A stretch of 14,100 nt of DNA from Pseudomonadota bacterium (GCA_021852325.1 JAJZNM010000007.1:1-14100); one strand, 5' to 3'; shown: positions 6,834 to 14,088, counted from the stretch's first letter. Notes: generated by a model from the letters alone, not told the origin. A program made the numbers and translations.

Positions 6834-7967
6834 TCAAGGCTGCTGGCTGGAGCGGGGCAACGGCAGGCCCTTTCGGGTCAGCAGGACTTTCAGTTTGCAG
6901 ATGACCGGAGAGATCTCGTTGTTGAGATCCTCGCCTTGCTCGTCAAAGGCGTGTTGCTCCGCTTCGACGATGTCGCGGTCCTGACGGAAGATGCCATTCG
7001 TGAACAGGACGATGAACGGCCAGATCAGGTGGATCATCCCCGGCAGGGCAGGCTTGCGGATCATCATGAGACCGTAGGTCTGGTTGACACGCTGCAGGCG
7101 GTCCACGGGAACGTAGCTGTTCCAGAGGTCGAGCGCGGGCTCCGTGCTGCCGGCGGTCCTGAACTGGAGTGTCTGGTACGGGTAGCCGGTGCGGATGGTC
7201 ATGAGGTCGATCAGGCCCTTTGCGGCATCCGGTTCGTGTTTGCGGTTGATCATGAAGCGCTCGCCCCAGGGCTGCTTGCCGGCAGCACGCGAAAAGGTGT
7301 AATCGGCTTCCACCCAGTCTGTGCCCTCACGGACCTCGAGCAGGGTGGCACGGATCGTGCCCATCAGGCTGCGATGGAGGAATTGATGGTTCATGTCCAT
7401 CAGGTTCTCGTGCATGAACGAGTAGTGGCAGTGGATGCGCCGGTCCAGGAAACGCGTCTTGTATGCGGGCTTGCCGTAGGTCGGGATGTCTGGAAACGGG
7501 ACGGTCCCGGCCCGGGCCGGATCACCCGGAAAGACGAAGATCAGGCCGTAGGCCTCGCGCGCTGGGTAGTTCCGCACGCCGCTCGGGAGGGTCTCGCCCG
7601 GGCCGAGATAGGGCACGTTCACGCAGCGGCCAGTGCGGTCATAGGTCCAGCAGTGGTACCCGCACTGCACGCGGTCGCCGCGCACCTGGCCGAGATGCAG
7701 GGGAACCTGGCGGTGCGCGCACCGGTCTTCGAGCGCGAACACCTCGCCCTTCACGGGCCGCACCAGGACGATGGGTTCGCCGGCGAAGCTCACGCCGAGC
7801 GCTTTCCCTGGCCCAAGATCGGTGCTGCGTGCGAGCGGATGCCAGTAATCCGGGTGGAGACCGGTCCGACGCAGGGCACGGCTGTCGACTCGTGGGGAGG
7901 GGTCAGCGTCGGGGGATGGGCAGGTCTGGGGCATGGGTTCGATCGGGCTTCGGGAGGAGAGAGACAT
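6834..7967 (-). CDS. Rieske [2Fe-2S] non-heme iron oxygenase, alpha-subunit type, substrate unknown
   Basis: A 377-aa protein with the two-part layout of Rieske oxygenases. The N-terminal Rieske domain has CAH (Cys83, His85) and CGYH (Cys102, His105) with the standard 16-residue spacer, so it should bind a [2Fe-2S] cluster. The catalytic half has HENLMDMNHQFLHRSLMG, giving bridging Asp191 and ligands His194 and His198. The spacing is DxxHx3H, whereas DxxHx4H or x5 is common. Asp330 or Asp332 in FRQDRDIVEAEQ is a candidate third ligand. A hydrophobic stretch at 310-327 (GMIHLIWPFIVLFTNGIF) may touch the membrane. No reductase or ferredoxin gene is adjacent. ATG 7967 has a poor ribosome-binding site; ATG 7934 (Met12) is an alternative. 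It follows dacB after 74 bp containing a likely promoter. The substrate cannot be assigned. Confidence 0.88.
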   Translation of the reverse strand: MSLSSRSPIEPMPQTCPSPDADPSPRVDSRALRRTGLHPDYWHPLARSTDLGPGKALGVSFAGEPIVLVRPVKGEVFALEDRCAHRQVPLHLGQVRGDRVQCGYHCWTYDRTGRCVNVPYLGPGETLPSGVRNYPAREAYGLIFVFPGDPARAGTVPFPDIPTYGKPAYKTRFLDRRIHCHYSFMHENLMDMNHQFLHRSLMGTIRATLLEVREGTDWVEADYTFSRAAGKQPWGERFMINRKHEPDAAKGLIDLMTIRTGYPYQTLQFRTAGSTEPALDLWNSYVPVDRLQRVNQTYGLMMIRKPALPGMIHLIWPFIVLFTNGIFRQDRDIVEAEQHAFDEQGEDLNNEISPVICKLKVLLTRKGLPLPRSSQQP

Positions 7968-7995
7968 CGATGCGCTCGACAGTTACGGGCAGGAA

Positions 7996-8007
7996 CCCGG
8001 TACCGGG
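7996..8007. repeat. Perfect 12-bp palindrome in the predicted leader of the Rieske gene
   Basis: CCCGGTACCGGG is fully self-complementary. It lies between the predicted -10 element (8022-8027) and the Rieske start at 7967, at about +9 to +20 of the predicted transcript. It could be an operator half of a regulator-binding region or a very small RNA hairpin. In GC-rich DNA such a palindrome can also arise by chance. Confidence 0.4.
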
Positions 8008-8021
8008 CGGGTGGAGATTCC

Positions 8022-8050
8022 AGTATAGCGCGTGATCGGGATCACTTCGA
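8022..8050 (-). promoter_or_regulatory. Candidate sigma70-type promoter of the Rieske oxygenase gene
   Basis: Read on the minus strand, TATACT (8027 to 8022) is a near-consensus -10 element. Seventeen bases upstream, TCGAAG (8050 to 8045) matches three of six positions of TTGACA. Transcription would begin near 8015, leaving a leader of about 48 nt before ATG 7967. The -35 element lies inside the last codons of dacB, so the Rieske gene could be transcribed separately from xseA-dacB. No transcription data are available to confirm it. Confidence 0.45.
8032..8045. promoter_or_regulatory. 14-bp inverted repeat with CRP-like core in the Rieske promoter spacer
   Basis: GTGATCGGGATCAC is an inverted repeat with 6-bp arms around GG. 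It also fits GTGA-N6-TCAC, the core of CRP/Clp-family sites, though the outer bases (C and T) are not the preferred T and A. It lies between the predicted -35 and -10 elements and covers the dacB stop codon. A regulator bound here would be expected to block RNA polymerase. A short transcript hairpin is the alternative, but no U-tract follows. Confidence 0.35.
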
Positions 8051-9532
8051 CGTCGTCTGAGGGTCGGACCCCGACGCAAAGGGCACGAGCACGCGCCGGA
8101 GTGTCCGCATCATGGAGCCCACGGCAAAGTCCGGATGCCCGGGGCTTCCATTCACGAGGACGGCGAACGCCCCCAAGCCCCCGCCCGGGCGACGAAAATA
8201 CCCGGCGAGACCGAGTACGGCGAAGGGCTCATTGAGCGTCCCCGATTTGACATAGAAGCGTTCGCGCCAGAGGCGCTGGCCGCGGCGGAGAAAAGCGAAA
8301 GGAGACTCGGCGGGTGGCGGGAGTGCGGCCCAGAAGGCCGGGAAATCCCGTGTATCCTGAAAACTGGCCCGGAGCAGAGCGATGAGGTCACGGGCCGAAC
8401 TCCGGTTCTCGGGGCTCAGGCCACTGCCACTCCGGAGGACGATCCGGGGTGTCGCCCCGAAGTGCTCGAGGGTCGGCCAGAGCGTCCGGGCAAGTGCACG
8501 GCTTGCTTCGGGCAGCGTCTCGGCACGTGGCTGCCGAGTCGTGCGGGCGAGATCGAGCGTGAGTTCGTCAGCAATAAAATTGTTGCTGAAAGCCAGCATG
8601 CGGTCGAGGAGGGTCTCCAGGGTGACGCCCCGGCTCTTAAACCAGAGCTGGGCTCCTTGAGGCGGCCGTTTGGCGATCCTCGCGACCCCCGAGATCACGA
8701 TCCCTCTGCGCTTCAAGGTTCCCGACCAGATGGCCAGCGCGGTCTGGTCGGGGTGCGGGGAGGCGACATAGAGTGGGACCGGCGGGTGCCCGGCGGCGAG
8801 ACTGCCCCGGACCGAGACCGTTGCGCCCGCCGGGGATCCCTGCTGGGAGACAGACAGGCTGGCCCCCGTCCCCGGGGCCGAGGTCGTCACCCGGTTGTCG
8901 AGTGCCACAGGACCCGGCTGGAAGGGATCAAATGCGACTCGGGCCGGCGCGCCCCGGAGCGGGCCCGGAGCGGCGACGAGGTCATAAGTGCCGTAGTTGA
9001 CCGCGATCGAGGACAGCGGCGCATTGTAGGCGTGATGGCTCGTGGCCTCTGCCCGGCAGCGGTCTTTCAGTCGGCAGGGGGGGCGGCCGAACCCGTCCAG
9101 CACGAGGAGGAGGGGGCCTTCAACCTTCCGGAGCCCGAGGACCCGTGCCCGCCTCGCCACCCGCTCGATCCGGTCATTGACGAGGGCCGGATCGCCCGGA
9201 TCGATCACGACGAGCGCGCCACGCAGGACGCCATCCACGAGGGGTCCCGTGGTTTCGATCCGGAGCGTGAAGCGATAGCGGGCACCCATGCGGTTGAGCG
9301 CCTCCTGGGCCACGTAGAGCTTGGACAGGGATGCGGGGGTCAGGGCACGGCGGGCATGGAAGTGTGCGAGTACGTGTCCGCCCGGCCCGAGCGAAACCAC
9401 CTCGGCACTCACCCGGAGCCCTTCCCGGGAAAGCCGCTTTAAGGCGGCCCGCATGGGCTCGGCTGAGGCATGAGGGCCGGATCCCGCCATAGCGAAGAGC
9501 ATGACGCTCGCGCAAAGCCTACTCCAGCGCAT
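8042..9532 (-). CDS. dacB: D-alanyl-D-alanine carboxypeptidase/endopeptidase (PBP4, S13 family)
   Basis: Periplasmic penicillin-binding protein 4 type enzyme that trims D-Ala or cleaves D-Ala-mDAP cross-links in peptidoglycan. At 496 aa it is near E. coli DacB (477). The N-terminus MRWSRLCASVMLFAMAGSG-PHASA is a Sec signal peptide with cleavage likely after residue 24. Active-site motifs in order: SLSK (Ser68, Lys71), SNN (316-318, in AFSNNFIADEL) and KSG (429-431, replacing the usual KTG). The family-typical GSGLSPENR is at 369-377. The region between about 95 and 290 is the large insertion characteristic of PBP4 rather than PBP5. The frame stays open further upstream, but ATG 9532 is chosen because it gives the signal peptide; it overlaps xseA by 14 bp, implying coupled translation. 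KSG should still be functional. Confidence 0.92.
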   Translation of the reverse strand: MRWSRLCASVMLFAMAGSGPHASAEPMRAALKRLSREGLRVSAEVVSLGPGGHVLAHFHARRALTPASLSKLYVAQEALNRMGARYRFTLRIETTGPLVDGVLRGALVVIDPGDPALVNDRIERVARRARVLGLRKVEGPLLLVLDGFGRPPCRLKDRCRAEATSHHAYNAPLSSIAVNYGTYDLVAAPGPLRGAPARVAFDPFQPGPVALDNRVTTSAPGTGASLSVSQQGSPAGATVSVRGSLAAGHPPVPLYVASPHPDQTALAIWSGTLKRRGIVISGVARIAKRPPQGAQLWFKSRGVTLETLLDRMLAFSNNFIADELTLDLARTTRQPRAETLPEASRALARTLWPTLEHFGATPRIVLRSGSGLSPENRSSARDLIALLRASFQDTRDFPAFWAALPPPAESPFAFLRRGQRLWRERFYVKSGTLNEPFAVLGLAGYFRRPGGGLGAFAVLVNGSPGHPDFAVGSMMRTLRRVLVPFASGSDPQTTSK

Positions 9533-10922
9533 CCGGATCCCGGTCGATGGTGATCCATTCGACCCGTGCCCCGACCCGTCCGTCGGACCATTCGAGTGTG
9601 AGTGGATCCTGGGTTTTGAGTCCCGCCGCTCCGCCGACGAGCGCGCCCGCCGAGTTCCGCACCAAGGCGAATCCCTGCCGGATGGGCAGTTTCGGATCCA
9701 GCGCCTGGAGCAGGTTCCGGATGCCCGAGGTCCTGGCCCGCGCCTGCTCGATGCGGATCCGGATCGCCGAGAGGAGCCGGTGCTGGGACACCGTGAGCGC
9801 ATCGGTTGCGGTGGTGATCCGGGCTTTCGGGATCTGCATCCTGAGCCGCTCGCCCCAGTGGGAGAGTTCCCGTCCCATGAGGTCGAGACGGTTCAGGGGG
9901 CCATGCGTGGCGAGTCCTGCGCGGAGGAGGTGGACGCGTTGGGCAGACTCCCGGAGCCTGCCCTCGATGGTCTGACGGTTGCGGGTGGCGAGCTCGTCGA
10001 TCCTCTGGCTGAGTTCATCGAGCCGGCGTAACGGGTGTTGCTGTGCGAGCCGGTTCCGCCAGTCGGCGAGACGGGATACGAGCTCGATCCGTGCGGGTAC
10101 AGCCCGCTCCGCAGCGCCGCTTGGCGTGATCCCGTTGAGGTCGGCGGCGAGGTCCGCCAGGGTCTCGTCGATCTCGTGTCCGATCCCGGTCACGACGGGA
10201 GCGCGCGAGGCACGAATGGCCCGGACGAGTGCTTCGGTGTTGAACGGCGCAAAGTCCTTGAGGGATCCGCCACCGCGGGTCAGGATCACGACATCCACCG
10301 TTTCATCTTGGTTGAGCCGCGCAAGTGCCTCGATCAATGTGGTTTCTGCACCCGCGCCCTGGACCTGGGCCGGGACGATCCGGACCGGGATCAGTGGCAT
10401 GCGCCTGGCGAGCACGGTGAGGACATCCCGAACCGCGGCACCGGTGGCCGAACTCACAATACCGATGCGCCGGGGCCAGTGGGGCAGGGGCCGCTTGGTC
10501 CGGGCGTCAAAAAGCCCCTGCGCCTGGAGGAGCTTCTTGAGCCTTTCATATTCACGGCGCAGGCTGCCTTCGCCAGCCTCCTCGAGGGACTCGACAATGA
10601 GCTGGAAATCGCCGCGCGCCGCATAGAGGCCCACCCGGCCGAGGGCGAGTACCTGGAGGCCGTTTTCGGGAGTGAAGGCAAGCCTGCGGGCTTCACGTTC
10701 AAAGAGGACGCCCCGCAGCGATGAGGTCGCATCCTTGAGATTGAAGTAAAAGTGACCCGAAGCCGGCCGCCTGAGATCCGCGATTTCTCCAGCAACGAGG
10801 ACCGGGCCGAAGGATTCGGCGAGCGCATGCTGGACCCGCTGGATGAGTTCAGAAACTGAAACGGCTTCGCCTCCGGGCATGTGCCCCGGTGGAGCATCCG
10901 GCCAGTCAGTCAGGATCTGCAT
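9519..10922 (-). CDS. xseA: Exodeoxyribonuclease VII large subunit
   Basis: Large subunit of exonuclease VII, which degrades single-stranded DNA from both ends together with the small subunit XseB (not in this window). The 467 aa compare with 456 in E. coli. Order: OB-fold nucleic-acid domain at about 20-115 (GEIADLRRPASGHFYF), then the catalytic core at about 130-300 with RIGIVSSATGAAVRD, RGGGS (216-220) and GIGHEIDETLAD (246-257, with His249, Asp252 and Asp257 in the conserved signature). A long helical region follows, and a beta-rich C-terminal segment ends in the dacB overlap. ATG 10922 has no properly spaced Shine-Dalgarno sequence. TATGAT sits only 6 nt before it, so the message may be leaderless, or Met15 (10880) may be the real start. 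The gene is divergent from guaB. Confidence 0.94.
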   Translation of the reverse strand: MQILTDWPDAPPGHMPGGEAVSVSELIQRVQHALAESFGPVLVAGEIADLRRPASGHFYFNLKDATSSLRGVLFEREARRLAFTPENGLQVLALGRVGLYAARGDFQLIVESLEEAGEGSLRREYERLKKLLQAQGLFDARTKRPLPHWPRRIGIVSSATGAAVRDVLTVLARRMPLIPVRIVPAQVQGAGAETTLIEALARLNQDETVDVVILTRGGGSLKDFAPFNTEALVRAIRASRAPVVTGIGHEIDETLADLAADLNGITPSGAAERAVPARIELVSRLADWRNRLAQQHPLRRLDELSQRIDELATRNRQTIEGRLRESAQRVHLLRAGLATHGPLNRLDLMGRELSHWGERLRMQIPKARITTATDALTVSQHRLLSAIRIRIEQARARTSGIRNLLQALDPKLPIRQGFALVRNSAGALVGGAAGLKTQDPLTLEWSDGRVGARVEWITIDRDPDALE

Positions 10923-10928
10923 CCCGCC

Positions 10929-10934
10929 ATCATA
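10929..10934 (-). promoter_or_regulatory. Candidate -10 element for xseA, very close to the start codon
   Basis: On the minus strand the bases read TATGAT, a good -10 hexamer, six bases before ATG 10922. Initiation about seven bases downstream would place the first transcribed base at the A of that ATG. No convincing -35 hexamer is seen at 16-18 bp spacing. The call rests on one hexamer and on the lack of any other AT-rich promoter-like sequence on this strand of the gap. Confidence 0.35.
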
Positions 10935-10948
10935 GCGGAGCCGTGGCG

Positions 10949-10960
10949 CGGGCGTGCCCG
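10949..10960. repeat. 12-bp inverted repeat (proximal to xseA) in the xseA-guaB gap
   Basis: CGGGC-GT-GCCCG is an inverted repeat with 5-bp arms. It lies 21 bp centre to centre from a second repeat of the same geometry at 10970-10981. It may be part of an operator pair, but GC-rich sequence raises the chance background. Confidence 0.3.
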
Positions 10961-10969
10961 GAGCCGGTC

Positions 10970-10981
10970 GTGGGCACCCAC
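10970..10981. repeat. 12-bp inverted repeat in the guaB promoter spacer
   Basis: GTGGG-CA-CCCAC is an inverted repeat with 5-bp arms just upstream of the predicted guaB -10 element, where a bound repressor would interfere with polymerase. It does not resemble the E. coli PurR operator. Confidence 0.3.
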
Positions 10982-10987
10982 TTCGGC

Positions 10988-10993
10988 TAAAAT
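10988..10993 (+). promoter_or_regulatory. Candidate -10 element of the guaBA promoter
   Basis: TAAAAT is the only AT-rich hexamer on this strand of the gap and lies 33 bp before guaB ATG 11027, allowing a leader of about 27 nt. The -35 position at 17-bp spacing (10965-10970, CGGTCG) is poor, so an activator or an extended contact may be needed. GAGGGG at 11017-11022 serves as ribosome-binding site with short spacing. Confidence 0.5.
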
Positions 10994-11026
10994 AGCGCTC
11001 AAGCTCTGGTTTGGCCGAGGGGTCTC

Positions 11027-12499
11027 ATGCGCGTATCGCCGGAAGTTGCCCTCACGTTCGATGACGTGCTGCTCGTGCCCCAGGCTTCCTCCGTGCTCCC
11101 GCGCCAGGCCCGGCTCGCGACCCAGTTGACTGCGGGCATCCGGCTTGAGATCCCGCTGGTCTCGGCAGCCATGGACACGGTTACGGAGTCTAGGCTCGCG
11201 ATCGCCATGGCCCAGGAGGGGGGCATGGGCATCATCCACAAGAACCTGAGCGCCGCAGACCAGGCGGCGCAAGTCCGCCGGGTCAAGAAATACGAGGGCG
11301 GGCTCATCGTCGACCCGATCGTGGTCGAGCCGGATCAAAGCATCGGCGAGGTGGTCGAACTCACCCGGGCCCATGCCATCTCCGGTGTCCCCGTGGTCCG
11401 GGGCCGCCAGCTCGTCGGTATCGTGACGAGCCGCGATTTGCGGTTCGAAAACCGCTATGACCAGCCGGTCTCTGCGGTCATGACGCCCCGCGAACGCCTC
11501 ATCACCGTGCGGGAGGGCGCCGCGCGCGAAGAGATCGTGAGGCTTCTCCACGAACACCGGATCGAGAAGATCCTGGTCGTGAACGACGCTTTCGAACTCA
11601 AAGGGCTCGTCACCGTAAAAGACATCCAGAAAGCGCGCGACTACCCCCTTGCGGCCAAGGATCCGGAGGGACGTCTGCGCGTCGGGGCGGCGGTCGGCGT
11701 GGGCCCGGCGGAGCACGAGCGTGCGCGTCTCCTGATCGAGGCGGGGGTCGATGCCCTGGTGCTCGATACCGCCCACGCCCATGCCCTGCCGGTGATCGAG
11801 CAGCTCCGCGGGCTCAAGGCACACTACCCCAAGATCCCGGTCGTGGCTGGCAATCTCGTGACCGGGGAGGCGGCCTGTGCCCTGGTGGACGCCGGCGCCG
11901 ATGCGGTCAAGGTGGGAATCGGCCCTGGGTCCATCTGCACGACACGGGTTGTGGCCGGGGTGGGGGTCCCCCAGGTCAGCGCGATCCTCGAGGTTGCCCA
12001 TGCGCTTCGGGAGCGGAACATCCCGATCATTGCCGACGGGGGCATCCGCTACTCCGGAGATGTGGCGAAGGCGATCGCGGCCGGAGCCCATGTGGTCATG
12101 ATCGGCAGCCTCTTTGCCGGAACCGAGGAATCGCCGGGAGAAGTGGAACTCTTCCAGGGCCGGACCTATAAAAGCTATCGCGGCATGGGCTCGTTGGGCG
12201 CGATGGCGAGCCGTCACGGATCGGCCGATCGCTATTTCCAGGACAGCGCACAGGCGGTCGAGAAACTCGTCCCCGAAGGCATTGAAGGTCGCGTCCCGTA
12301 TAAGGGCCCCTTGACCGTCGTGGTCCAGCAGCTCATGGGAGGGCTGCGTTCCGCCATGGGCTATACCGGTTCCGGATCGATCGAGGACCTGAGATCCCGT
12401 CCCGTGTTCGTCCGGATCACGGCGGCCGGCCAGCGTGAAAGCCACGTCCACGATGTGACGATCACGAAGGAAGCACCGAACTACCGGGTTGACGGATGA
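11027..12499 (+). CDS. guaB: Inosine-5'-monophosphate dehydrogenase
   Basis: Catalyses the NAD-dependent oxidation of IMP to XMP, the first committed step of GMP synthesis. The 490 aa match the usual bacterial length. Layout: N-terminal half of the TIM barrel (LTFDDVLLVP, SAAMDTVTES), tandem CBS domains inserted at about 92-205 (GVPVV...GIVTSRDLRF, ILVVND...GLVTVKDI), and the rest of the barrel with catalytic loop GPGSICTTR (Cys304), ADGGIRYSGD, the GMGSLGAM segment, and flap residues Arg402-Tyr403 in ADRYFQD. The NAD-site segment is DTAHAHA (247-253), where DTAHGHS or DSSHGHS is usual. ATG 11027 has GAGGGG upstream. The stop overlaps the guaA start (ATGA). The CBS domains suggest adenine/guanine nucleotide control, as in the family. 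Confidence 0.97.
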   Translation: MRVSPEVALTFDDVLLVPQASSVLPRQARLATQLTAGIRLEIPLVSAAMDTVTESRLAIAMAQEGGMGIIHKNLSAADQAAQVRRVKKYEGGLIVDPIVVEPDQSIGEVVELTRAHAISGVPVVRGRQLVGIVTSRDLRFENRYDQPVSAVMTPRERLITVREGAAREEIVRLLHEHRIEKILVVNDAFELKGLVTVKDIQKARDYPLAAKDPEGRLRVGAAVGVGPAEHERARLLIEAGVDALVLDTAHAHALPVIEQLRGLKAHYPKIPVVAGNLVTGEAACALVDAGADAVKVGIGPGSICTTRVVAGVGVPQVSAILEVAHALRERNIPIIADGGIRYSGDVAKAIAAGAHVVMIGSLFAGTEESPGEVELFQGRTYKSYRGMGSLGAMASRHGSADRYFQDSAQAVEKLVPEGIEGRVPYKGPLTVVVQQLMGGLRSAMGYTGSGSIEDLRSRPVFVRITAAGQRESHVHDVTITKEAPNYRVDG

Positions 12500-14088
12500 G
12501 TGAGCCCCACCCGGCCGATCCGGCGGATGTGTCCGGGGCCGATGAACGCGTCCTCATCCTCGATTACGGTTCCCAATACACCCAGTTGATCGCGCGCCGG
12601 GTGCGCGAACTCGGCGTGTACGCGGAAATCCACCCGGGTGACTGGGACGGGGAGGCGATCGCCGCCTTCGCGCCCCGGGCCATCATCCTCTCCGGGGGGC
12701 CGGCCTCCGTGCTGGATGCGGGCTCCCTGCGCATCCCGGATCGGGTCTTCGCGCTCGGGGTTCCGTTGCTCGGGATCTGCTACGGTATGCAGGCACTGGC
12801 GCTCCAGCTGGGTGGTGAGGTCGAGGAGAGCTGGCCGAGGGAATATGGGTCGGCCGAGATCGAGCTCCGCTCGTCCGCTCCGCTGTTCGACGGGATCCGG
12901 GACTCGGCGGATGGTGCTGGCCGTCTTTCGGTCTGGATGTCGCATGGCATCCGGGTGAAAAAACTGCCGCCGGATTTCGTGCTTCTCGCCGGGAACGCGG
13001 CCACTCCCATCGCGGCGATGGCACACGCCTCCCGCCCTTGGTACGGGATCCAGTTCCACCCGGAGGTGCGGCACACGCCTCTCGGCATGCACCTGCTCCA
13101 GAATTTTCTTCGCGGGATCGCGGGGCTTGGGAACCACTGGCAGATGGACCGCTTCGAGGAGACGGCTTGCCGCAGGCTCCGTGCCGAACTGCCCTCGGGA
13201 CGGGTGCTCGTGGCCTTGTCGGGCGGTGTCGACTCCGCCGTCCTCACCGCACTTTTGGCCCGAGCGATCGGGGACCGTCTGGTGCCGATCCTCGTGGATA
13301 CGGGGCTTCTCCGGGAAGGAGAGGTGACCGCGATCCAGGAAGTGTTTGCCCACTTCCCGTTCACGCTCCGGGTCGTCGACGCCGGAGCGCGTTTCTTTGC
13401 GGCCCTTACGGGCGTCTCGGATCCGGAAGCCAAGCGCCGCCGGATCGGGAGCCTTTTCATCGACGTGTTCACGGAAGAGGCGCGAAAACTCCCGGACATC
13501 CGCTATCTCGCCCAGGGAACGATTTATCCCGATGTCATCGAATCCGCGGGTTCTGGTGGATCGGCTCAGGTCATCAAGTCCCATCACAATGTGGGAGGGC
13601 TCCCGGAGCGTCTGCCGTTTCCGCTCGTCGAACCCCTCCGGTTCCTGTTCAAGGACGAGGTCCGTGCGCTCGGACGCACACTCGGACTGCCCGCGCGCAT
13701 CATCGGGCGGCAGCCCTTCCCCGGCCCCGGGCTCGCCGTACGCGTCCTCGGCCCCGTGACCCGGGAATCCGTCCTGACGCTTCGCCAGGCCGACCGGATC
13801 TTTCTCGAGGAGCTCGAGCGCTCGGGATTGCTCGGTGAAACGAGCCAGGCCTTTGCGGTGCTCCTGCCGGTATCCTCGGTGGCGGTCAAGGGAGATGGCC
13901 GGGCCTATGAGCCGGTGGTGGCCCTGCGTGCCGTCGTGACCGATGATTTCATGACGGCCCATGCCGCGCCGCTCCCCTTAGAACTGCTCACGCGTGTCGC
14001 CAACCGGATCACGAATGAAGTCCCGGGCATCTCGCGTGTGGTCTACGACATTACGGGCAAGCCGCCGGCTACGATCGAGTGGGAGTGA
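12496..14088 (+). CDS. guaA: GMP synthase (glutamine-hydrolysing)
   Basis: Converts XMP, ATP and glutamine to GMP. The 530 aa comprise three domains. The N-terminal class I glutamine amidotransferase has ILDYGSQYTQLIARRVRE at the start and triad Cys95 in GICYGMQ with His188 and Glu190 in GIQFHPE. The ATP-pyrophosphatase domain has P-loop SGGVDS (242-247), then LVDTGLLREGE and LAQGTIYPDVIES. The C-terminal dimerisation/XMP-binding domain has QPFPGPGLAVRVLG, RAVVTDDFMTA, and ends KPPATIEWE, the standard GuaA C-terminus. The first ~16 residues precede the conserved start and may be a lineage extension. The start overlaps the guaB stop (ATGA) with no strong Shine-Dalgarno, so translation is probably coupled to guaB and the two enzymes made in step. 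Confidence 0.98.
   Translation: MSEPHPADPADVSGADERVLILDYGSQYTQLIARRVRELGVYAEIHPGDWDGEAIAAFAPRAIILSGGPASVLDAGSLRIPDRVFALGVPLLGICYGMQALALQLGGEVEESWPREYGSAEIELRSSAPLFDGIRDSADGAGRLSVWMSHGIRVKKLPPDFVLLAGNAATPIAAMAHASRPWYGIQFHPEVRHTPLGMHLLQNFLRGIAGLGNHWQMDRFEETACRRLRAELPSGRVLVALSGGVDSAVLTALLARAIGDRLVPILVDTGLLREGEVTAIQEVFAHFPFTLRVVDAGARFFAALTGVSDPEAKRRRIGSLFIDVFTEEARKLPDIRYLAQGTIYPDVIESAGSGGSAQVIKSHHNVGGLPERLPFPLVEPLRFLFKDEVRALGRTLGLPARIIGRQPFPGPGLAVRVLGPVTRESVLTLRQADRIFLEELERSGLLGETSQAFAVLLPVSSVAVKGDGRAYEPVVALRAVVTDDFMTAHAAPLPLELLTRVANRITNEVPGISRVVYDITGKPPATIEWE

Noticed and set aside
6936..8060. 374-codon open frame on the plus strand opposite the Rieske gene
   Set aside because: The minus-strand frame carries intact Rieske and iron-ligand motifs; the plus-strand product shows none.
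8135..9442. 435-codon open frame on the plus strand opposite dacB
   Set aside because: Shadow of dacB, which has all three penicillin-binding motifs.
9533..9802. In-frame upstream extension of dacB to an ATG at 9802
   Set aside because: The extra 90 residues are low-complexity, Arg/Ser-rich and antisense-free shadow of xseA; the signal peptide begins exactly at ATG 9532.
10910..12451. 513-codon open frame on the minus strand opposite guaB
   Set aside because: It is the antisense of a clear guaB gene, as expected in GC-rich DNA; the product is charged, repetitive and lacks a recognisable fold.
12481..13962. 493-codon open frame on the minus strand opposite guaA
   Set aside because: Antisense shadow of guaA, with Arg/Asp/Glu/His-rich composition and no domain signature.
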